Source of the DNA: Bacillota bacterium
Lineage (GTDB): Bacteria > Bacillota > Clostridia > Christensenellales > Aristaeellaceae
Assembly (NCBI GenBank): GCA_023436585.1
Contig: JAEZIN010000006.1
Span: forward strand, 248,001-312,000
DNA: 64,000 bases
Reading direction: 5' to 3'
In this document: one piece after another, positions 1-9,145 of the stretch
Layout of the letters: each line of letters opens with the position of its first letter
How positions within the stretch are numbered: position 1 is the stretch's first letter
Position numbers and translations under genes: made by a program
The notes under the pieces: generated by a model
Told to the model about the DNA's origin: nothing
The model's input: only the letters and a program-made list of their open reading frames with translations
The model's database searches: none

Positions 1-1239
1 GTGGCCTGGCGGCTGCACCGCAGGATCCGCCCGGCCCACATGGCTGTTCGGGAGCAGAATGCCGTTTTAAACACCAGGACCCAGGAAAACATCGCCGGTG
101 TCCGAGTGGTGAAGGCGTTCGCCCGGGAAGAGTATGAAAAGCAGGCCTTCTCCCAAGACAATCAAAAAGTATTGCAAAACAACCTGCAGGTGACCAGGAT
201 CTGGAGCACGTTCTTCCCGCTGGTGGATATGATCGCCAGCTTTGCCGTGCCTGTATTGATACTTGCCGGGTCGGTACTGGTGATGCGGGGGGATTTGTCC
301 GTTGGCACCCTGGTTGGCGCAACGGGTTTTGTGTGGATGATCATCGCTCCCATGCGCCAGGTGGCCAACTTTGTGAACGTCACGGCCAACGGAATCGTAT
401 CCTCCGAAAAGCTGATCTACTATATGGACCTTGGCTCCATGGTCCGCAATCCGGAGAAGCCCCGTGAAATAGAAAAGCGGACCGGACGCGTTGATTTTGA
501 CCATGTGACATTCAAATACGGCGACAAGGCCGTGCTGCACGATATCGACCTGCATGTGATGCCCGGCCAGACGGTTGCCGTGATGGGTGCCACAGGCGCC
601 GGCAAATCCACGCTGATTACGCTGCTGGGCAGGTATTATGATGTGGCTTGCGGCAGCGTTAAGGTGGACGGCGTGGATATCCGGGAGCAAAACCTTAACG
701 ACCTGCGCAGGCACATCGGTGTCGTGATGCAGGAGACATTCCTCTACAGCGAGACGATTGCTGACAACATCCGTTACGGCAGGCCCGATGCTTCCATGGA
801 GCAGGTGCAGGCGGCGGCCAGGGCAGCCCAGGCGGAGGAATTTATACTTCAAATGCCCCAGGGGTATGACACAGTCGTGGGTGAGCGCGGCCTGGGCCTG
901 TCGGGCGGTCAAAAGCAGCGCGTCGCGCTGGCCAGGGCCATCCTGTTTGACCCGTCCATCCTGATTCTGGATGACGCCACCTCCGCCGTGGATATGGAGA
1001 CGGAAGCGGAAATTCAAAAAGCGCTGGGCGGCGTGCTGAAAGACCGCACCACCTTCATCATCGCGCACAGGATTTCCTCCGTACGCCGGGCCGACCAGAT
1101 CGTGGTGCTCAAGGACGGACGCATCGCGGAGCGTGGTTCCCATAAGGAACTGCTTGCGTTGAACGGACTGTATGCCTCCATGTACCGGGATCAGACAAGA
1201 GATTTCGTTACAACCCAAAAGGCAGGTGAGCAGCAATGA
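1..1239 (+). CDS. ABC exporter half-transporter, subunit A (5' truncated by window edge)
   Basis: C-terminal two thirds of a type IV (exporter-fold) ABC half-transporter; the frame is open at base 1, so the first membrane helices lie outside the window. Numbering from base 1, residues 1-145 are the end of the membrane domain and 165-400 the ATPase. Walker A GATGAGKST is at 196-204 and signature LSGGQ at 300-304. Walker B ends in LDD (321-325), where the catalytic Glu is normally LDE. That marks the degenerate ATP site of a heterodimeric exporter (family knowledge: TM287/288, BmrCD). The next gene overlaps by 4 bp and supplies the complementary subunit. Substrate cannot be told; drugs, lipids or peptides are all possible. 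Confidence 0.9.
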   Translation: MAWRLHRRIRPAHMAVREQNAVLNTRTQENIAGVRVVKAFAREEYEKQAFSQDNQKVLQNNLQVTRIWSTFFPLVDMIASFAVPVLILAGSVLVMRGDLSVGTLVGATGFVWMIIAPMRQVANFVNVTANGIVSSEKLIYYMDLGSMVRNPEKPREIEKRTGRVDFDHVTFKYGDKAVLHDIDLHVMPGQTVAVMGATGAGKSTLITLLGRYYDVACGSVKVDGVDIREQNLNDLRRHIGVVMQETFLYSETIADNIRYGRPDASMEQVQAAARAAQAEEFILQMPQGYDTVVGERGLGLSGGQKQRVALARAILFDPSILILDDATSAVDMETEAEIQKALGGVLKDRTTFIIAHRISSVRRADQIVVLKDGRIAERGSHKELLALNGLYASMYRDQTRDFVTTQKAGEQQ

Positions 1240-3035
1240 CCAGACTTCGCAACCTGGATGACGAGGTACTGGAGGCGCCGTTTGACAAGCGCCAGTTCCT
1301 TCGTGTTCTCGCCTACCTGAAGCCTTACAAAAAACAGATGGCCATCGCGCTTAGTCTGATGGTCCTCGCTTCCGGGGCATCGCTGCTTGGCCCGTATCTG
1401 ATGAGCCGGGCTGTGGGTATGCTGGGGGAAGGGAATTACAAAAGCCTGCCCTATCTGTTTATCGGCATGGCCATTGCGGTAGTCATAGGCGGCCTGTGCC
1501 TGCGTGCCAGGGTGCGCACCATGGATACGGCCGGGCGCAAGGCGATTGCCGCGCTCCGCCAGGACCTGTTCGACCATATACAGGGGCTGTCGCTGCCTTT
1601 CTTTGACGGTCGTTCCGCCGGCAAGATCATGGTCCGCGTCATCAATGACGTCAACAGCCTCAACGATCTGTTTACGGGCGGCATCATCAATGTGCTGGTG
1701 GATTGCCTGACGCTGTTCCTGCTGGTCGGGATCATGTTTTTCATACAGTGGAAGCTGACATTGGTGGCCCTGTGCTCCCTGATCGTGCTCTTCTTCCTGA
1801 TCACCATACTTCGCAAAAAAATGCGCAAGGCATGGCAGATCGTGCGGGCGAAGACAAGCACCATGAACGGCTACCTGCACGAAAGCCTGGCGGGGATGCG
1901 GGTGACCCAGTCCTTTGTGCGGGAAAACGTAAACAAGGAACTCTACAACGAAACAAACCAGGATATCAAAAGAAGCTGGCTCAAGGCCGTAGGTATCAAC
2001 AACCTGTTCTGGCCCTATATCGATACGCTGAGTGCCGTCGGCACCGCTGGGGTCTATGTCGCAGGCACCATCTTGATGGGCGCGGGGAACGGCCCCCAGG
2101 GGGTTTCGCTTGCGGACCTGCTGGCAATACTGTGGTATTTGGGCAGGTTCTGGGAGCCCATCAACAACCTCTCCAACTTCTACAACAGCGTATTGGCGGC
2201 AATGGCATCCCTGGAGCGTATCTTTGAAATCATGGATACAAAGCCGCAGGTTTTTGACGCAAGGGAAGACCTCATAGAACTGCCGGCCATCCGTGGGGAG
2301 ATCGAGTTCGACCATGTGTCCTTTGGATATGATCCCGGCAATCCCGTTTTGCAGAATGTCTCCTTCACCGTAAAACCGGGCCAGACGGTAGCGCTGGTGG
2401 GTCCTACCGGCGCAGGGAAAAGCACGGTGGTGAACCTTGTCAGCCGCTTTTACGATGTGACTGAAGGCGCGCTGCGCATTGATGGGCATGATGTGCGGGA
2501 AGTAAAGCTGAATTCCCTTCGCAGGCAGATGTCCGTCATGCTCCAAGACAGCTTCATATTCAGCGGCACCATCCTGGACAACATCCGCTATGGCCGGCTG
2601 AATGCCACCGAGGAGGAAGTGATGGAGGCGGCCAAGGCCGTGCATGTCCATGACTTCATCATGAGCCTGCCTAGGGGTTACCGTACCGAGGTGAATGAGC
2701 GGGGTTCCACCTTGTCGGTAGGTCAGAAGCAGTTGATCTCCTTCGCAAGGGCGCTTTTGAACGATCCGCGCGTACTGATTTTGGATGAAGCGACCTCCTC
2801 CATTGACACGCATACGGAGCTGCTCATTCAAAAAGCGCTGGAGGTTTTGCTGAAGGGCCGCACCAGCTTTGTTATTGCCCACCGGCTTTCCACCATCCGC
2901 AGGGCGGATGTGATCATGGTGGTGCAGGATCACAACATTGCCGAATCCGGCACCCACGAGGAATTGATGACCATACCAGGGGGCCATTACCGCGGCTTAT
3001 GCGAGGCACAGTACAGGTTTATGGAAGGCGACTGA
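1236..3035 (+). CDS. ABC exporter half-transporter, subunit B
   Basis: Full-length (599 aa) ABC half-transporter: six-helix membrane domain at about 35-330, then the ATPase. Walker A GPTGAGKST begins near 389 and Walker B LDEATSS keeps the catalytic Glu (E518), but the signature is LSVGQ (493-497) rather than LSGGQ. This mirrors the upstream subunit (good signature, Asp in Walker B), so the pair should form one consensus and one degenerate ATP site. The start ATG overlaps the upstream stop region by 4 bp, indicating translational coupling. A Rho-independent terminator follows. Function as an exporter is inferred from fold; substrate unknown. Confidence 0.92.
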   Translation: MTRLRNLDDEVLEAPFDKRQFLRVLAYLKPYKKQMAIALSLMVLASGASLLGPYLMSRAVGMLGEGNYKSLPYLFIGMAIAVVIGGLCLRARVRTMDTAGRKAIAALRQDLFDHIQGLSLPFFDGRSAGKIMVRVINDVNSLNDLFTGGIINVLVDCLTLFLLVGIMFFIQWKLTLVALCSLIVLFFLITILRKKMRKAWQIVRAKTSTMNGYLHESLAGMRVTQSFVRENVNKELYNETNQDIKRSWLKAVGINNLFWPYIDTLSAVGTAGVYVAGTILMGAGNGPQGVSLADLLAILWYLGRFWEPINNLSNFYNSVLAAMASLERIFEIMDTKPQVFDAREDLIELPAIRGEIEFDHVSFGYDPGNPVLQNVSFTVKPGQTVALVGPTGAGKSTVVNLVSRFYDVTEGALRIDGHDVREVKLNSLRRQMSVMLQDSFIFSGTILDNIRYGRLNATEEEVMEAAKAVHVHDFIMSLPRGYRTEVNERGSTLSVGQKQLISFARALLNDPRVLILDEATSSIDTHTELLIQKALEVLLKGRTSFVIAHRLSTIRRADVIMVVQDHNIAESGTHEELMTIPGGHYRGLCEAQYRFMEGD

Positions 3036-3069
3036 CGCCTTTGTGATGAATATTGGATCTCGATTATTG

Positions 3070-3099
3070 CGCCGGCTCAAAAAGGCCGGCGGTTTTTTT
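3070..3099 (+). terminator. Rho-independent terminator after ABC exporter
   Basis: A 7-bp GC stem (CGCCGGC at 3070-3076 with GCCGGCG at 3085-3091) is followed by a run of seven T. It lies 35 bp after the exporter stop codon and before the promoter of the arabinose regulator. Confidence 0.85.
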
Positions 3100-3149
3100 G
3101 CATATGATTTTATGAATCAAAAAAGGCGGTCGTTCTGTTCAAAACTGCG

Positions 3150-3178
3150 TTGACAATTTGAGGTCTGCAGTGTATGAT
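3150..3178 (+). promoter_or_regulatory. Sigma-A promoter for arabinose-cluster regulator
   Basis: TTGACA at 3150-3155 and TATGAT at 3173-3178 with a 17-bp spacer. The leader to the ATG at 3314 is about 130 nt and contains an AT-rich stretch (3183-3230) that could hold an operator; no clear palindrome is seen. Confidence 0.75.
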
Positions 3179-3313
3179 GTTGTCAGTTAAGATTGATGCA
3201 TAATAATTTAAATAAACCTAAAATAAATGACGGGCATAACCGGCTATAACCATGAGGATGGCTTGGGAAAAGCGGTTGTTTGTCCGGCCATAACGCGCCG
3301 CAGGAGGAAACAT

Positions 3314-4240
3314 ATGCTTCATATCCGAAATCTCCGGGAAGGCCTGCCGCTGTACAGAGCACTAAGTTCAGAGGTGCGCGTAGCCATACTGGAGATGCTT
3401 TATGAAAGCGGGCCTATGCGCATGTCCGCCATATCCGATCAATTGGGCCTCACCAACGGCGCGCTGACGCCTCACATCAAGGCGCTGGCCGATTGCGGCC
3501 TGATTACCATCGATACGGCTGTGGGCAGGCACGGGGTGCAGAAAATTTGCTGTGTCAATGAGGAGAGCATACTGATTGACCCAGTCAAAAACGAGCGCAA
3601 ACTCAACGTTTATGAAACAGAAATCAGCGTAGGGCAATATACGGCCTATGATATCTATCCCACGTGCGGCATTGCAACGCCGGAGCACATCATAGGCGAG
3701 GTGGACGATCCCAGGTATTTTGCATCCCCCGAGCGGGTAAACGGCGGCATATTGTGGTTTGGCCGCGGCTTTGTGGAGTACATGATCCCGAATTTTCTCA
3801 ACGTGAACCAGCAGCTGCTGGAAATTCAAATATCCCTGGAGTTATCCTCCGAAGCGCCAGGCTGTTCGGAGGATTGGCCCAGCGATATCTATTTCCACCT
3901 GAACGGAAAAGAATTGGGCTACTGGACCAGTCCGGGGGATTTTGGCCGGGTGCAGGGCATTTACAATCCTGAATGGTGGTTTAGAAACTGGAACCAGCAC
4001 GGCATGTACAAGCTGCTGTCTGTAAATGAAGGCGGAACATTTATCGACGGCAGCAAAATTTCTGATGTTACATTGAAGGAGCTATCCATTTCCCACGGCC
4101 CGAGCCTTACATTCCGGCTGAGCGTGCCCGAAAACGCAAAGAACCAGGGCGGGCTGACCATTTTCGGGCGATCCTTCGGGAATTACCACCAGGATATACG
4201 TGTCAGGATGCATTACAGGGAAATCAACGAGCGGAGATAA
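3314..4240 (+). CDS. ArsR-type HTH regulator with C-terminal sensory domain, probably arabinose-responsive
   Basis: 308-residue DNA-binding protein. Residues 5-75 form a winged HTH of ArsR type (EVRVAILEMLYESGPM, then NGALTPHIKALADCGL). The remaining 230 residues are rich in aromatic and Gly residues, with a TSPGDFG motif and a YNPEWW motif, and look like a beta-sandwich ligand domain. I do not know a named family, though proteins of this layout sit beside GH51 genes in Clostridia (recollection, not a search). ATG 3314 is chosen because AGGAGGAAA lies 4-10 bases upstream; the open frame extends to 3227 without a ribosome site. It heads the GH51-GH51-araB cluster in the same direction, which suggests it controls it. 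Confidence 0.8.
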   Translation: MLHIRNLREGLPLYRALSSEVRVAILEMLYESGPMRMSAISDQLGLTNGALTPHIKALADCGLITIDTAVGRHGVQKICCVNEESILIDPVKNERKLNVYETEISVGQYTAYDIYPTCGIATPEHIIGEVDDPRYFASPERVNGGILWFGRGFVEYMIPNFLNVNQQLLEIQISLELSSEAPGCSEDWPSDIYFHLNGKELGYWTSPGDFGRVQGIYNPEWWFRNWNQHGMYKLLSVNEGGTFIDGSKISDVTLKELSISHGPSLTFRLSVPENAKNQGGLTIFGRSFGNYHQDIRVRMHYREINERR

Positions 4241-4311
4241 CGGACTTCAGCCTCATGTGTTCCTTAAAAATACCCCTGCGCTACGCACAGGGTCAGCAAT
4301 GGAGGAAAGAT

Positions 4312-5811
4312 ATGCGCTTAGTCGTACTACCCGGTGTGGCCGGCGACAAAATTTCCAAGGACATCTATGGCCATTTTTCGGAACACCTTGGCCGCTGCAT
4401 CTATGGGGGCTTTTTTGTGGGTGAGGACTCTGCCATACCGAATGAGCACGGCATGCGCAAGGATATTGTGGATGCGCTGAAGCATATCCGGGTACCCAAT
4501 TTGCGCTGGCCCGGCGGCTGCTTTGCCGATGAATACCACTGGAAGGACGGAATCGGTCCCAAAGAAGGCCGCAAGAAAATGATCAATACCCATTGGGGCG
4601 GTGTGGTGGAGGACAACAGCTTCGGTACCCATGAGTTTATGGAACTGTGCCGCCAGGTGGGCTGCGAGCCCTATGTCAACGGCAATCTGGGCTCGGGCAG
4701 CGTTGCGGAAATGCAGGAATGGGTGGAATATATGACCTCCAGGGAGATATCCCCCATGACGCAGATGCGCAAGCAAAACGGGAGGGAGGAGCCCTGGAAA
4801 CTTCGGTACTTCGGCGTGGGGAATGAGAACTGGGGCTGCGGCGGTAACATGCGCGCCGAGCATTATGCGGATGAATACCGCCGTTACCAGACCTATGTGC
4901 GCAACTACAGCGGCAACAGAATCTACAAAATCGCCTGCGGCGCCGGCACCAGCCGGGAAAACCCCGGCTATGACTGGACCCAAACGATGATGGAACGTGC
5001 CGGGAACATGATGGATGGCTTGTCGTTGCACTATTACACCATATCCACCGGCAAGTGGGATGATAAGGGCAGCGCCACGGAGTTTGACGAAACGCTGTAT
5101 TATCAGACGCTGTATCAATCCGCCTTCATGGACACACTTCTAAAAGGCCACAGTGCCATCATGGACAGATTCGATCCAAAGGGACGCGTGGGGTTGATCG
5201 TGGATGAATGGGGAACCTGGCACAATGTGGAGCCGGGCACGAAACCGGGCTTTTTGTACCAGCAAAACACCATGCGGGATGCCATGGTGGCGGCCATGAA
5301 CCTGAATCTGTTCAACAAGCACTGCCGAAGGGTGCACATGGCCAACCTGGCCCAGACGGTGAACGTGCTGCAAGCCTTGATCCTGACCGATGGGGAAGAC
5401 ATGCTTCTGACGCCCACATACCATGTGTTTGATCTTTTCAAGGCACATCAAGAAAACCGCCTGGTACCAAGCATGATGGAGAGCGAGTCCATCGCGTCCG
5501 CCATGGGTCCGTTCAACCGTTACAGCGAATCCGCCTCTGTGGATGATTCCGGCCGGGTGTATATCACCGTCGCCAACTTCCACGCGTCACAAGGCGCAAC
5601 GGTAGATTTAAGGCTGGATGGCCATGCGTACCGTCTGGGCGAGGCCCGCGTGCTGGCCGGGGATATCAAGCTGAAGAATACCTTTGAAGACAAAGACTGT
5701 GTGCGGCCCGTACCCCTGCAAGGCGTGGAATTAAGACCGGAGCCCCGCGGAACTGAGGTCACCTTCCAACTGCCTGCCTGTTCCGTGGCGGCGTTAACCT
5801 TTGAAAAATGA
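4312..5811 (+). CDS. Alpha-L-arabinofuranosidase, GH51 (first copy)
   Basis: 499-residue intracellular retaining glycosidase that removes terminal L-arabinofuranosyl groups from arabino-oligosaccharides. The TIM barrel carries the acid/base Glu in GNEN (E172) and the nucleophile Glu in VDEWGTWH (E299), followed by the C-terminal beta-sandwich. The N-terminal HFSEHLGRCIYGG motif is typical of GH51. Start ATG 4312 follows GGAGGAAAG at 4301-4309; no signal peptide, so it acts in the cytoplasm on imported oligosaccharides. It is 17 bp before a second, clearly different GH51 gene, so the two probably have different linkage or chain-length preference. Confidence 0.93.
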   Translation: MRLVVLPGVAGDKISKDIYGHFSEHLGRCIYGGFFVGEDSAIPNEHGMRKDIVDALKHIRVPNLRWPGGCFADEYHWKDGIGPKEGRKKMINTHWGGVVEDNSFGTHEFMELCRQVGCEPYVNGNLGSGSVAEMQEWVEYMTSREISPMTQMRKQNGREEPWKLRYFGVGNENWGCGGNMRAEHYADEYRRYQTYVRNYSGNRIYKIACGAGTSRENPGYDWTQTMMERAGNMMDGLSLHYYTISTGKWDDKGSATEFDETLYYQTLYQSAFMDTLLKGHSAIMDRFDPKGRVGLIVDEWGTWHNVEPGTKPGFLYQQNTMRDAMVAAMNLNLFNKHCRRVHMANLAQTVNVLQALILTDGEDMLLTPTYHVFDLFKAHQENRLVPSMMESESIASAMGPFNRYSESASVDDSGRVYITVANFHASQGATVDLRLDGHAYRLGEARVLAGDIKLKNTFEDKDCVRPVPLQGVELRPEPRGTEVTFQLPACSVAALTFEK

Positions 5812-5828
5812 TAAAAGGAGCAATCTAT

Positions 5829-7337
5829 ATGAAAAAGGCGGCCATGACCCTGGATAGGGATTATGCCATTGGGACCATCGACAGGCGTATTTACGGGAAT
5901 TTTGTGGAACACCTGGGCCGCTGCGTTTATGGGGGTATTTATGAGCCCGGCCATCCCACGGCGGATAAGCAGGGCTTCCGCAAGGATGTGCTGGATTTGG
6001 TGCGCAAGCTGAATGTGCCCGTGGTGCGCTATCCTGGCGGCAACTTTGTTTCAGGCTTCAATTGGGAAGATTCCATCGGCCCCGTCGCCGACCGGCCCAA
6101 GCGGCTTGATCTGGCCTGGTTCACCACCGAGACCAACGAGGTGGGTCTCCACGAGTTTTACGACTGGTGCAAGGAAGCCGGCAGCGAAGTGATGTACGCC
6201 ATCAACCTGGGTACCCGCGGCCCGGATGCGGCCCGGAATGTGGTGGAATACTGCAATCATCCCAAGGGCACCTACTGGTCCGACCTGCGCCGCAAAAACG
6301 GCAAGGAAGACCCCATGGGCATCAAGCTTTGGTGTTTGGGCAACGAAATGGACGGCCCCTGGCAGATGGGGCAAAGGACTGCCTATGAGTATGGCCGTGT
6401 CGCCTATGAGAGCGCCAAGATGATGAAGTGGGTGGACCCTTCCATTGAGGTGGTGGCCTGCGGCTCGTCCTCCAGTCAAATGAAGACCTTTGGCGACTGG
6501 GAGCTTAACATGCTGGAGGAATGCTACGAGCATGTGGATTATGTGTCCCTGCACCGCTATTACGGCAATTCTGAAAACAACACTCCTGATTTCCTTGCCA
6601 GCACCATGGACCTGGACGACTTCATCAAGACAGTGGTTTCCATTTGCGACGCCATCAAGGGAAAAAAGCATTCCAGCAAGAGGATTCACTTGTCTTTTGA
6701 CGAATGGAATGTATGGTATCATTCGCATCAAAAGGATCAGGAGCTGTACAAGCTGGACCGCTGGGGCCGGGCACTGCCGCTCCTGGATGATATTTACAAT
6801 TTTGAGGATGCGCTGCTGGTTGGCTCCATGCTCATCACCTTTCTCAAGAACGCCGACCGGGTCAAGGTCGCCTGCATGGCGCAGCTGGTGAACACCATCG
6901 CGCCCATCCACACTCGTGAAAACGGCGGCGCCTGGGCGCAGACCATCTACTGGCCGCTGATGCAGGCCAGCCGGTACGGCTGCGGCACCTCTCTGCGCCC
7001 GGTGGTGAAATCACCCTTGTATGACGGGAAGAAGTATACGGGCGTGCCGCTGGTGGATGCCGCGGCCTCTATGGATGAGCAGGGAAATGTTACGCTCTTT
7101 TTTGTCAACAAGGACATGGCGGATGATATAGAGTTGTCTGTGGACTTAAGGGACTTTGGCGCTTTTACAAAGGTGGAGCATTCTATCCTGCACCATGACG
7201 ATGTGAAGGCCGTCAATACCGAAGAAAACCCTGACAACGTTTCTCCCGTAGCCGGCCGGGGCGGCAGGCTGGAGGAAGGAAGGTTTACCATCGTATTGCC
7301 CAGCCTGAGCTGGAACGTGGTACGGTTGATGAAATAA
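5829..7337 (+). CDS. Alpha-L-arabinofuranosidase, GH51 (second copy)
   Basis: 502-residue GH51 enzyme, paralogous to the gene just upstream but divergent outside the active site. The acid/base Glu is in GNEMDG (E173) and the nucleophile in FDEWNVWYH (E292). The N-terminal NFVEHLGRCVYGGIYEPGHP motif matches the canonical bacterial AbfA type. ATG 5829 is preceded by AAAGGAG at 5814-5820, eight bases away. No signal peptide. It sits between the first GH51 and araB with gaps under 20 bp, so all three should be on one message that turns arabinan or arabinoxylan fragments into L-arabinose and onward. Confidence 0.94.
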   Translation: MKKAAMTLDRDYAIGTIDRRIYGNFVEHLGRCVYGGIYEPGHPTADKQGFRKDVLDLVRKLNVPVVRYPGGNFVSGFNWEDSIGPVADRPKRLDLAWFTTETNEVGLHEFYDWCKEAGSEVMYAINLGTRGPDAARNVVEYCNHPKGTYWSDLRRKNGKEDPMGIKLWCLGNEMDGPWQMGQRTAYEYGRVAYESAKMMKWVDPSIEVVACGSSSSQMKTFGDWELNMLEECYEHVDYVSLHRYYGNSENNTPDFLASTMDLDDFIKTVVSICDAIKGKKHSSKRIHLSFDEWNVWYHSHQKDQELYKLDRWGRALPLLDDIYNFEDALLVGSMLITFLKNADRVKVACMAQLVNTIAPIHTRENGGAWAQTIYWPLMQASRYGCGTSLRPVVKSPLYDGKKYTGVPLVDAAASMDEQGNVTLFFVNKDMADDIELSVDLRDFGAFTKVEHSILHHDDVKAVNTEENPDNVSPVAGRGGRLEEGRFTIVLPSLSWNVVRLMK

Positions 7338-7355
7338 TTTGAAGGAGCGATTTTG

Positions 7356-9026
7356 ATGGCCAAATACGCAATCGGCATGGACTTTGGTACACTGTCCGGC
7401 CGGGCGGTAGTGGTGGAAATTGGCACGGGGCGGGAGCTTTCTTCCGCCGTATGGCCCTACACCCATGCCGTCATGGATGAAACGCTGTGGGATGGGCAGA
7501 AGCTGCCACCCGACTGGGCGTTGCAGTATCCCAGGGATTACATCGAAGCCATGAAAAAGACCATCCCCCAGGTGATCCGTGAAAGCGGCGTCGACGCTCA
7601 GGATGTGATCGGCATCGGCATTGACTTCACGGCCTGCACCATACTGCCTGTCAAAAAGGACGGCACCGCGCTTTGTGAGCTGCCGGAATACAAGCATAAT
7701 CCTCATGCGTATGTGAAGCTGTGGAAGCATCACGCAGCCCAGGAGCACGCAAACCGTCTCAACGAGATTGCCCATCAGCGCGGGGAGGATTTTCTGCCCC
7801 GCTACGGCGGAAAAATCTCCAGTGAGTGGCTTGTGCCCAAGGTCATGCAGATCGCGGAGGAAGCGCCGGAAGTCTACGATGCCGCCGATAGGATCATCGA
7901 GGCTGCCGACTGGGTCGTTTGGCAATTGACCGGCAAGGAAACACGCAACAGCTGCACCGCGGGGTACAAGGCCATCTGGCACAAACAAAAGGGATATCCC
8001 GGCAAGGCATTCTTCAAGGCCCTGAACCCGAAGCTTGAAAACCTGGTGGAGGAAAAACTGTCCACCGATATTTCTCCACTGGGACAGAAGGCCGGGGAAG
8101 TCACAGTGGAAGCCTCCCATTGGACTGGCCTGAATCCAGGTACAGCCGTTGCCGTGGCCAATGTGGACGCCCATGTGTGCATACCGGCGGTAGGCATTGA
8201 CGGCCCCGGCAAGCTCTTGGCCATCATGGGCACGTCCACCTGCCATGTCATGCTGGGCAACAAAGAAAGCGAAGTTCCCGGCATGTGCGGTGTGGTGGAA
8301 GACGGTGTCATGCCCGGCTACTTCGGTTATGAAGCCGGCCAAAGCTGCGTAGGTGATCATTTCGCCTGGTTCGTGGACCGCTGCTGCCCGGAAGAATACG
8401 TAAAGGCAGCCGTGGGAAAAGGCATGGATATTCACGCTTACCTGACCGAAAAGGCGAATGATTTGCAGGTTGGCGAAAGCGGCCTGGTGGCGCTGGACTG
8501 GTGGAACGGCAATCGCTCCGTGCTGGTGGATGTGGACCTTACCGGCCTCATGGTGGGCATGACGCTGGCTACCCGTCCCGAGGAAATTTACCGCGCCTTG
8601 ATCGAAGCCACGGCCTACGGCACCCGCATGATCGTGGAGAACTTCCAAAAATCCGGCGTGCCGGTCAATGAGCTCTACGCCTCCGGTGGCATCAGCCAGA
8701 AAAACGCCATGGCCATGCAGATTTACGCCGACGTTTTGAACATGCCCGTGCGCATTGCCGCCTCCAAGCAGGGCCCGGCTGTGGGCAGCGCCATCTTCGC
8801 CGCTGTTGCCGCAGGCAAAAAGGCCGGCGGATACGACGATGTGTTCCAGGCTGCAAGGGATATGGGCAAGGTGAAGGATACGGTGTATTATCCCATACCC
8901 GAAAATGCGGCGGTGTACAACAAGCTCTACGATGAATACCACATTCTTCACGACTTCTTTGGCCGCGGCGGCAACGACGTGATGAAACGCCTCAAAGCCC
9001 TGCGCAAGGAAGTTGCGGGAGTGTAA
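7356..9026 (+). CDS. araB: Ribulokinase
   Basis: 556-residue FGGY-family kinase that phosphorylates L-ribulose to L-ribulose 5-phosphate in arabinose catabolism. The N-terminal GMDFGTLSGR phosphate-binding motif is the araB variant of the family signature. The C-terminal half has LIEATAYGTRMI and YASGGISQKN, typical of ribulokinases. Length fits the family (about 550-570). ATG 7356 is preferred over the adjacent TTG 7353; GAAGGAG lies at 7341-7347. It is the last gene of the GH51 cluster and is followed by a strong hairpin. L-arabinose isomerase (araA), which makes its substrate, is not in this window. Confidence 0.94.
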   Translation: MAKYAIGMDFGTLSGRAVVVEIGTGRELSSAVWPYTHAVMDETLWDGQKLPPDWALQYPRDYIEAMKKTIPQVIRESGVDAQDVIGIGIDFTACTILPVKKDGTALCELPEYKHNPHAYVKLWKHHAAQEHANRLNEIAHQRGEDFLPRYGGKISSEWLVPKVMQIAEEAPEVYDAADRIIEAADWVVWQLTGKETRNSCTAGYKAIWHKQKGYPGKAFFKALNPKLENLVEEKLSTDISPLGQKAGEVTVEASHWTGLNPGTAVAVANVDAHVCIPAVGIDGPGKLLAIMGTSTCHVMLGNKESEVPGMCGVVEDGVMPGYFGYEAGQSCVGDHFAWFVDRCCPEEYVKAAVGKGMDIHAYLTEKANDLQVGESGLVALDWWNGNRSVLVDVDLTGLMVGMTLATRPEEIYRALIEATAYGTRMIVENFQKSGVPVNELYASGGISQKNAMAMQIYADVLNMPVRIAASKQGPAVGSAIFAAVAAGKKAGGYDDVFQAARDMGKVKDTVYYPIPENAAVYNKLYDEYHILHDFFGRGGNDVMKRLKALRKEVAGV

Positions 9027-9042
9027 GTCAAGACGAATATAA

Positions 9043-9083
9043 GCGGGAAGGGGGGCTTTTTGATAAAAGGCCCCCCTTCCCGC
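9043..9083. terminator. Strong hairpin after araB
   Basis: A perfect 14-bp inverted repeat, GCGGGAAGGGGGGC at 9043-9056 with its complement at 9070-9083, and a 13-nt AT-rich loop. Neither strand has a proper T-run after the stem, so it may protect the 3' end of the message or act as a terminator in a Rho-dependent setting. Confidence 0.6.
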
Positions 9084-9145
9084 ACCCATCCCTGAAAAAA
9101 TTCATATAGAAGATAAATGTTGCTGTCGTTCTATTTGCCTGATTC

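Noticed and set aside
1191..2987. A 598-codon minus-strand open frame opposite the second ABC subunit.
   Set aside because: The plus strand carries intact Walker motifs and is coupled to its partner; the antisense frame has His/Gln-rich shadow composition.
7146..9089. A 647-codon open frame on the minus strand across araB.
   Set aside because: It is antisense to a clear FGGY kinase, has no ribosome site or family motif, and reflects the high GC at third positions of araB codons.
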